Source: Chordibacter forsetii
GTDB lineage: Bacteria > Verrucomicrobiota > Verrucomicrobiia > Opitutales > Seribacteraceae
DNA: 8,985 bases
Reading direction: 5' to 3'
Assembly (NCBI RefSeq): GCF_964187505.1
Contig: NZ_CAXLML010000213.1
Location: 1 to 8,985 of the forward strand
Part shown: positions 6,701 through 8,985 of the stretch, piece after piece
How positions within the stretch are numbered: the stretch's first letter is position 1
How the letters are laid out: each line of letters begins with the position of its first letter
Program-made: the position numbers and the translations under genes
The notes under the pieces: model-generated
What the model was told of the DNA's origin: nothing
Database searches by the model: none
Seen by the model: the letters and a program-made list of their open reading frames with translations, nothing else

Positions 6701-7593
6701 CCGCCTTCATCGGTGGTGGCATGGTTGCGGTTAAAGCCGGAAGCGATTTTTTGTTCGAGGGATGCTTCGGGAAGAAGATCACCTGCGATTTGTTCGATGG
6801 TAAATTCATCAAAGGGTTTGTTATCGCGGTAAGAGTTGAGTACCCAGTCTCGCCAGGGCCACATGTCGCGCGGGCCATCGTCGTGAAATACTGAGGTATC
6901 GCCGTAGCGGGCGGCATCCATCCATACGAGGGCCATGCGCTCGGCATATTCATCGGAAGCAAGTAAGCGGTCGACCAATTTTTCGTAAGCATCGGGGGAT
7001 TGGTCGGCCAAGAATTGGTTTACTTCTGCAGGGCTGGGGGGGAGACCGGTTAGGTCGAGGTAAAGTCGGCGTACGAGGGTGCGACGATCAGCTTCGGGGG
7101 AAGGCTTGAGCCCAAGGCCCTCCAGTTTGGCACGAATGAAATGATCGATTGGGTTTTTGGCCCACTTCGGGTTGCTGGTTTGAGGGGTAGCCGGTTTTTG
7201 CACGGGCAGGTAGGACCAGTGGCCCTCCCACTTCGCTCCCTGCTCAATCCACTTGGTAAGGATTTCTTTTTCCCGTTTGGTCAGTTCCTTTTTGCTTTCG
7301 GGCGGGGGCATGATGTCCTCGGGGTCGTCGGATACAATACGGTGCCAGGCTTCACTATCCTCAGTGCTGCCAGGAACAATAGCGGCAAAACCATCCTTCT
7401 CGAAAAAGGCTTCTTCCGGTAGGTCGAGTCGCAGGTCGGCTTCGCGGAATTTTTCAGAGGGACCATGGCAATGAAAACATTTTCCAGAAAGGATGGGCCG
7501 GACATCTCGGTTGAATTGAATGGTTTCTTCAGCATTCCCTATGGAAAGGATCGAGAACAGAAGAAAAGAAGAGAGAATTAAACGAAGATTCAT
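3748..7593 (-). CDS. PSCyt1-DUF1549-LamG-LamG-DUF1553 secreted cytochrome-like protein
   Basis: This 1281-aa protein starts with a signal peptide (about residues 1-21). A planctomycete-type cytochrome c domain (PSCyt1) follows, with heme motif C39-x-x-C42-H43 and M95 (in IMPPP) as a candidate distal ligand. DUF1549 (PSCyt2) spans about 148-355 and holds a second CxxCH at C327-C330-H331. A charged, coiled-coil-like helix lies at about 372-412. Two tandem LamG/concanavalin-like domains follow, about 425-640 and 650-860, then another long helix (about 870-917) and DUF1553 (PSD1, about 925-1225). Family members without LamG insertions are shorter. LamG domains often bind carbohydrate, so polysaccharide binding combined with redox chemistry is a reasonable guess, but the enzymatic role is unknown. 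It is the first gene of the minus-strand cluster. The ATG at 7593 begins the signal peptide; no clear Shine-Dalgarno sequence is seen before it. The frame is intact throughout. Confidence 0.93.
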   Translation of the reverse strand: MNLRLILSSFLLFSILSIGNAEETIQFNRDVRPILSGKCFHCHGPSEKFREADLRLDLPEEAFFEKDGFAAIVPGSTEDSEAWHRIVSDDPEDIMPPPESKKELTKREKEILTKWIEQGAKWEGHWSYLPVQKPATPQTSNPKWAKNPIDHFIRAKLEGLGLKPSPEADRRTLVRRLYLDLTGLPPSPAEVNQFLADQSPDAYEKLVDRLLASDEYAERMALVWMDAARYGDTSVFHDDGPRDMWPWRDWVLNSYRDNKPFDEFTIEQIAGDLLPEASLEQKIASGFNRNHATTDEGGAIAEEFRVEYVIDRVKTTSNVWLGMTFECAQCHDHMYDPFSQKEYYQMFAFFNNNADPGMQTRRGNQAPLVEIMTPEREKQLADSEKALQDARGQLNSRRQQSLDPFKNWFTQCSKDIKTNPGVLEPDGLVGFFPFDRVDLENNQSDHGVAEATPTILRDSPIKVANAKFKSGIRIEKNAYAEVPNFGDFEHNQSFSLSAWVRPSNTQLSGALIGKMDEGNKFRGYDLWFEGGRPGMHIIHAWPDNAHKVVAKNQLKQNQWQHVCVTYNGTASANSVEIYVNSKKQDKGNPHHTLKKSSILTDKPFHIGRRFRSAQLNDTDIDDVRVYNRALMENEIAEVMELSYRFIPSPKGLVSSIDFNSFEGNQTVDSTNQKDKYVIHGKAKQTELGKVASGFKVEQSGFIESPTAGVLEHNQAFSWSMWVKTTTKLSGALLSKMDEKAKHRGYDVWMEGGRPGMHIIHEYPNNAIKVVSKSPLPLNSWNHLCVTYDGSGKAAGINIFINGTSQQKDIAQDELNATIQTDKTFRIGRRYYGAAVKGVEMDEIGLYHRVLNRKDVEKLSKVDSFSPLFTKPLDALANDQRTLLHDEYLNRFDKEYKNLLAARNNKQNALNNIRKNKITSMVMGDNPANKMRDTYLLVRGQYSSPDKSKVIQANTPDFLHPMKTESEKNRLGLAKWLTDKENPLTPRVTVNRYWQTIFGRGLCDTPSDFGSQGKWPTHPGLLNWLAADFLESDWDVKKMIRQLVTSATYRQSSVITKEHLAKDPENLYFARAPRFRLMGEFVRDQALHISGLLNKKFGGPGVKPYQPAGLWNEVSLDRNRKFVQDQGNKIYRRSMYTYWKRSSPQPAMLAFDTPSREICTVQRQRTNTPMQALVTLNDVQFVEASRFLAQRVLKSSPQDLPSRVNRMFELATGRPADSLRQEVIKKAYDKQKAVFDQNPAQADQLLAMGDSPRDKSLNRNEHATWTVLASMILNLDETLNRE
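5011..6147 (-). repeat. Tandem duplication encoding two LamG domains
   Basis: Two copies of one unit lie inside the large cytochrome gene, at about 6147-5674 (residues 483-640) and 5484-5011 (residues 704-861), offset by 663 nt or 221 codons. Shared blocks in order are an EHNQ-F start, LSGAL, KMDE, RGYD-W, GGRPGMHIIH, a CVTY strand, an IGRR strand and a D-VY/D-LYHR end. By eye roughly half of the aligned residues agree. The DNA of the most conserved part (5978-6006 versus 5315-5343, 29 nt) differs at only three positions, while the rest has diverged. This points to an old internal duplication in which the GGRPGMHIIH strand is held by selection or was homogenised. Confidence 0.85.
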
Positions 7594-7719
7594 TAAAAAA
7601 AGCGGTGATTAGGAAATATTCAATAGAATTGCGAAAGAACTTTAGGACAAGTTGGAAATGACAAGTATTCCTAGAAAAAAAATTAATTAAATTTAAAATT
7701 AGATAAAAAACTTCGGTAA

Positions 7720-7748
7720 AATATAGGATTTTTTATCACTGATATCAT
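7720..7748 (-). promoter_or_regulatory. Possible sigma-70 promoter for the minus-strand cluster
   Basis: On the minus strand, ATGATA (7748-7743, 4 of 6 to the -35 consensus) and TATATT (7725-7720, 5 of 6 to the -10 consensus) are separated by 17 bp. Transcription would start near 7713 and give a leader of about 120 nt before the ATG at 7593. In sequence this AT-rich such matches arise easily by chance, so this is only a candidate. Confidence 0.22.
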
Positions 7749-7828
7749 CATCTAATCACTCCCTAATTCCTACAAATCTGACCTTTTAAAATCATCCTAA
7801 TTAAAAACCTACTAAAACCATTTGATCT

Positions 7829-7858
7829 TTGATTTTAAAAAAATTCCAAAAATGGAAT
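7829..7858 (+). promoter_or_regulatory. Weak promoter candidate overlapping an inverted repeat, upstream of the plus-strand pair
   Basis: TTGATT (7829-7834) and TGGAAT (7853-7858) are each 4 of 6 matches to the -35 and -10 consensus, with 18-bp spacing. The -10 would coincide with the right arm of the perfect inverted repeat ATTCCA-aaaa-TGGAAT (7843-7858), the kind of position where a repressor operator sits. Transcription would start near 7865, giving a leader of about 58 nt to the TTG at 7923. Both matches are poor, so the assignment is tentative. Confidence 0.2.
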
Positions 7859-7910
7859 GGGCAAACCGAACCGTTTTTTTAAAGTGTGGAGTAATGAAAA
7901 CTTTTAAGCT

Positions 7911-7915
7911 AGGAA
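7911..7915 (+). promoter_or_regulatory. Shine-Dalgarno AGGAA supporting the TTG start at 7923
   Basis: AGGAA at 7911-7915 stands 7 nt before the TTG at 7923, a suitable spacing. The next in-frame ATG is 34 codons downstream, so this site is the main reason to accept the TTG start. Confidence 0.55.
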
Positions 7916-7922
7916 TAAACTC

Positions 7923-8543
7923 TTGAACGATTCTAATACACCCGAAAAAAAGCCTGAAGAAATTCAGGAAACCGCCGAAAGTCCATCAGCAGAGGAACTT
8001 CCCGAGCTTGATGCCACAGAGTTGATGCTCCATGGTAACCTTGCTGCCCAGATCCGATATTCTATGATCAAGGGATTGGCCGAGGCTCTGGACGAAAAAG
8101 CCCAGCTCTTAATTGAGGCGGAATCGAATTTTGAGCCTCAGGAAGGCGAGACCTTTGCTGAGATTGCACTGCCCGAGATCGAAGCTATGGCACAATGCCT
8201 GACTGACGAATGGATTGATTTTTCCAAAATTCGTTACTGGGAAAGCTGTCAAACTGCAGAGGTGGAGTGGGAGGAATTTAAAGATGAGAATGGTGAGGTT
8301 AAACGAATGCCTTACACCAAAGCTCTCGAAGAGGTTAAGGATGGCAACCGTTTACTTGCCAACCTCGAACAGACCCGAAACTGGTTGGAACAAGTTCATC
8401 TTTTGCATGAACAAAAGGGAATGGGCTGGGTGTCGCCACACGGTTGTCCGGAGGATGGACAACATGCCTATGAAGCGCGTCGAATTTGCATCGAGAAATT
8501 AAACCAATCAATCGATTCCATTCGTTCGAATTTCGATATTTAG
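7923..8543 (+). CDS. Acidic hypothetical protein, unknown function
   Basis: I do not recognise this 206-aa protein. It has no signal peptide or membrane segment, so it is probably cytoplasmic. Residues 1-30 are rich in Glu, Pro and Ser and look disordered. The rest looks mainly helical and is strongly acidic. There are four cysteines (C92, C109, C175, C189) but no CxxC pair. A small distinctive block, SPHGCPEDGQHAY (171-183), lies near the C-terminus. The start is TTG at 7923, chosen for the AGGAA ribosome site 7 nt upstream; starting at the next ATG would drop the acidic N-terminal 34 residues. The stop is followed after 8 bp by the next gene on the same strand, so the two are probably co-transcribed. 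The codon pattern and long open frame make it a real gene. A role cannot be assigned. Confidence 0.75.
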   Translation: MNDSNTPEKKPEEIQETAESPSAEELPELDATELMLHGNLAAQIRYSMIKGLAEALDEKAQLLIEAESNFEPQEGETFAEIALPEIEAMAQCLTDEWIDFSKIRYWESCQTAEVEWEEFKDENGEVKRMPYTKALEEVKDGNRLLANLEQTRNWLEQVHLLHEQKGMGWVSPHGCPEDGQHAYEARRICIEKLNQSIDSIRSNFDI

Positions 8544-8551
8544 GTACTAGT

Positions 8552-8985
8552 ATGAAGAAATCATTCATCAGCTTCTTCGCGAGTTTTCTTGCGACTGCGG
8601 TATTTGCCAGTTGGAAGCCAGATGATCAGGCGGCGGTCTTTTCATTGAAACCTGATCGGGTGTTGGGAAGTCCATACTTCAAGGAGGTTCTCAATACCTA
8701 TGGTTTACTTGGCTTTGGCTATACCAATATTATGAATGATCACCATGTGGTGGATTTGCAAAAGGAGATGGGTGTTCAGATAGAGGATGCAAGCGAGGTC
8801 TCCTTGGTCGTGGGGAACTTTCTGGAAACTGTGATTGGTTTACCGGTGTCCACTTCTGGGAATTACCAGGCTTTAAAAAATTCTTCATTGGCTTTCATTC
8901 TTCGGACCCACGGAGAAGTATACCCAGACACATTTTTTGAAAAATTTGACCGGTGGGCATCTGGACCGGCATTCAGTAAATCAGA
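8552..8985 (+). CDS. Secreted hypothetical protein, 3' end beyond window
   Basis: The frame is open from the ATG at 8552 to the right edge (144 codons and two bases), so only the N-terminal part is seen. Residues 1-19 form a clear signal peptide: Lys-Lys at 2-3, a Phe/Leu/Ala-rich core and AVFA just before a likely cleavage site. The mature part begins SWKPDDQAAVFSLKPDRV and includes SPYFKEVLNTYGLLGFGY (40-57) and a DASEVSLVVGNF segment (79-90). I do not recognise the family. AGG at 8542-8544, overlapping the preceding stop codon, lies 7 nt before the ATG and can act as the ribosome site. The 8-bp gap suggests cotranscription, possibly translational coupling, with the upstream acidic protein. 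The segment DASEVSLVVG followed by Leu/Val-rich strands suggests a mixed alpha/beta fold, but this is only an impression. Confidence 0.8.
   Translation, partial: MKKSFISFFASFLATAVFASWKPDDQAAVFSLKPDRVLGSPYFKEVLNTYGLLGFGYTNIMNDHHVVDLQKEMGVQIEDASEVSLVVGNFLETVIGLPVSTSGNYQALKNSSLAFILRTHGEVYPDTFFEKFDRWASGPAFSKS

Larger units (their letters stand above)
7594..7922. other. AT-rich divergent intergenic region (329 bp)
   Basis: No credible gene lies here. The region is strikingly AT-rich: 7681-7740 has 9 G/C in 60 and 7801-7860 has 14 in 60. It contains many A- and T-tracts, AATTAATTAAATTTAA-like runs near 7681-7696, the palindrome TGATATCA (7740-7747) and the inverted repeat ATTCCA-aaaa-TGGAAT (7843-7858). 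It must hold the divergent promoters for the minus-strand cluster and the plus-strand pair. I see no known riboswitch or small RNA. Confidence 0.7.

Noticed and set aside
7659..7664. TTGTCA on the minus strand as a -35 for the cytochrome cluster
   Set aside because: The hexamer is a good match but the sequence 16-18 bp downstream has no -10 resemblance.

Overview
The window looks like a chromosomal stretch from a member of the PVC superphylum (Planctomycetota, Verrucomicrobiota or Lentisphaerota), most plausibly a marine verrucomicrobial or planctomycete-type bacterium of moderate GC. The basis is a trio of secreted protein families that is abundant in that group: a 'planctomycete-type' cytochrome c/DUF1549/DUF1553 protein, a DUF1501 protein with a twin-arginine signal, and a formylglycine-type sulfatase. 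Taxonomy is inferred from gene content only.

Layout from the left edge: a minus-strand tRNA-Cys(GCA) whose 3' end is cut by the window edge (1-66); a plus-strand gene for a small secreted protein with four EF-hand loops (172-798); then, convergent with it across an 18-bp gap that holds a terminator-like hairpin, a tight minus-strand cluster read right to left. The cluster order is cytochrome/DUF1549/LamG-LamG/DUF1553 (7593-3748), 20-bp gap, DUF1501 (3727-2270), then sulfatase (2238-817, with an alternative TTG start overlapping the DUF1501 stop). All three carry export signals, so the products should act in the periplasm or at the cell surface. Known biology of these families suggests use of sulfated polysaccharides, but only the sulfatase has a predictable reaction.

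A very AT-rich, 329-bp divergent intergenic region (7594-7922) separates this cluster from a plus-strand pair: an acidic, apparently cytoplasmic protein of unknown function starting at TTG (7923-8543), and, 8 bp later, the 5' part of a secreted protein of unknown function (8552 to beyond the right edge).

I saw no insertion sequence, CRISPR array, phage gene or obvious pseudogene. The items most worth a second look are the tandem LamG duplication that splits a predicted coiled-coil region of the large cytochrome protein, the unexplained partnership of the three secreted proteins, and the unrecognised pair at the right end. I did not find convincing evidence of a wholly new system.
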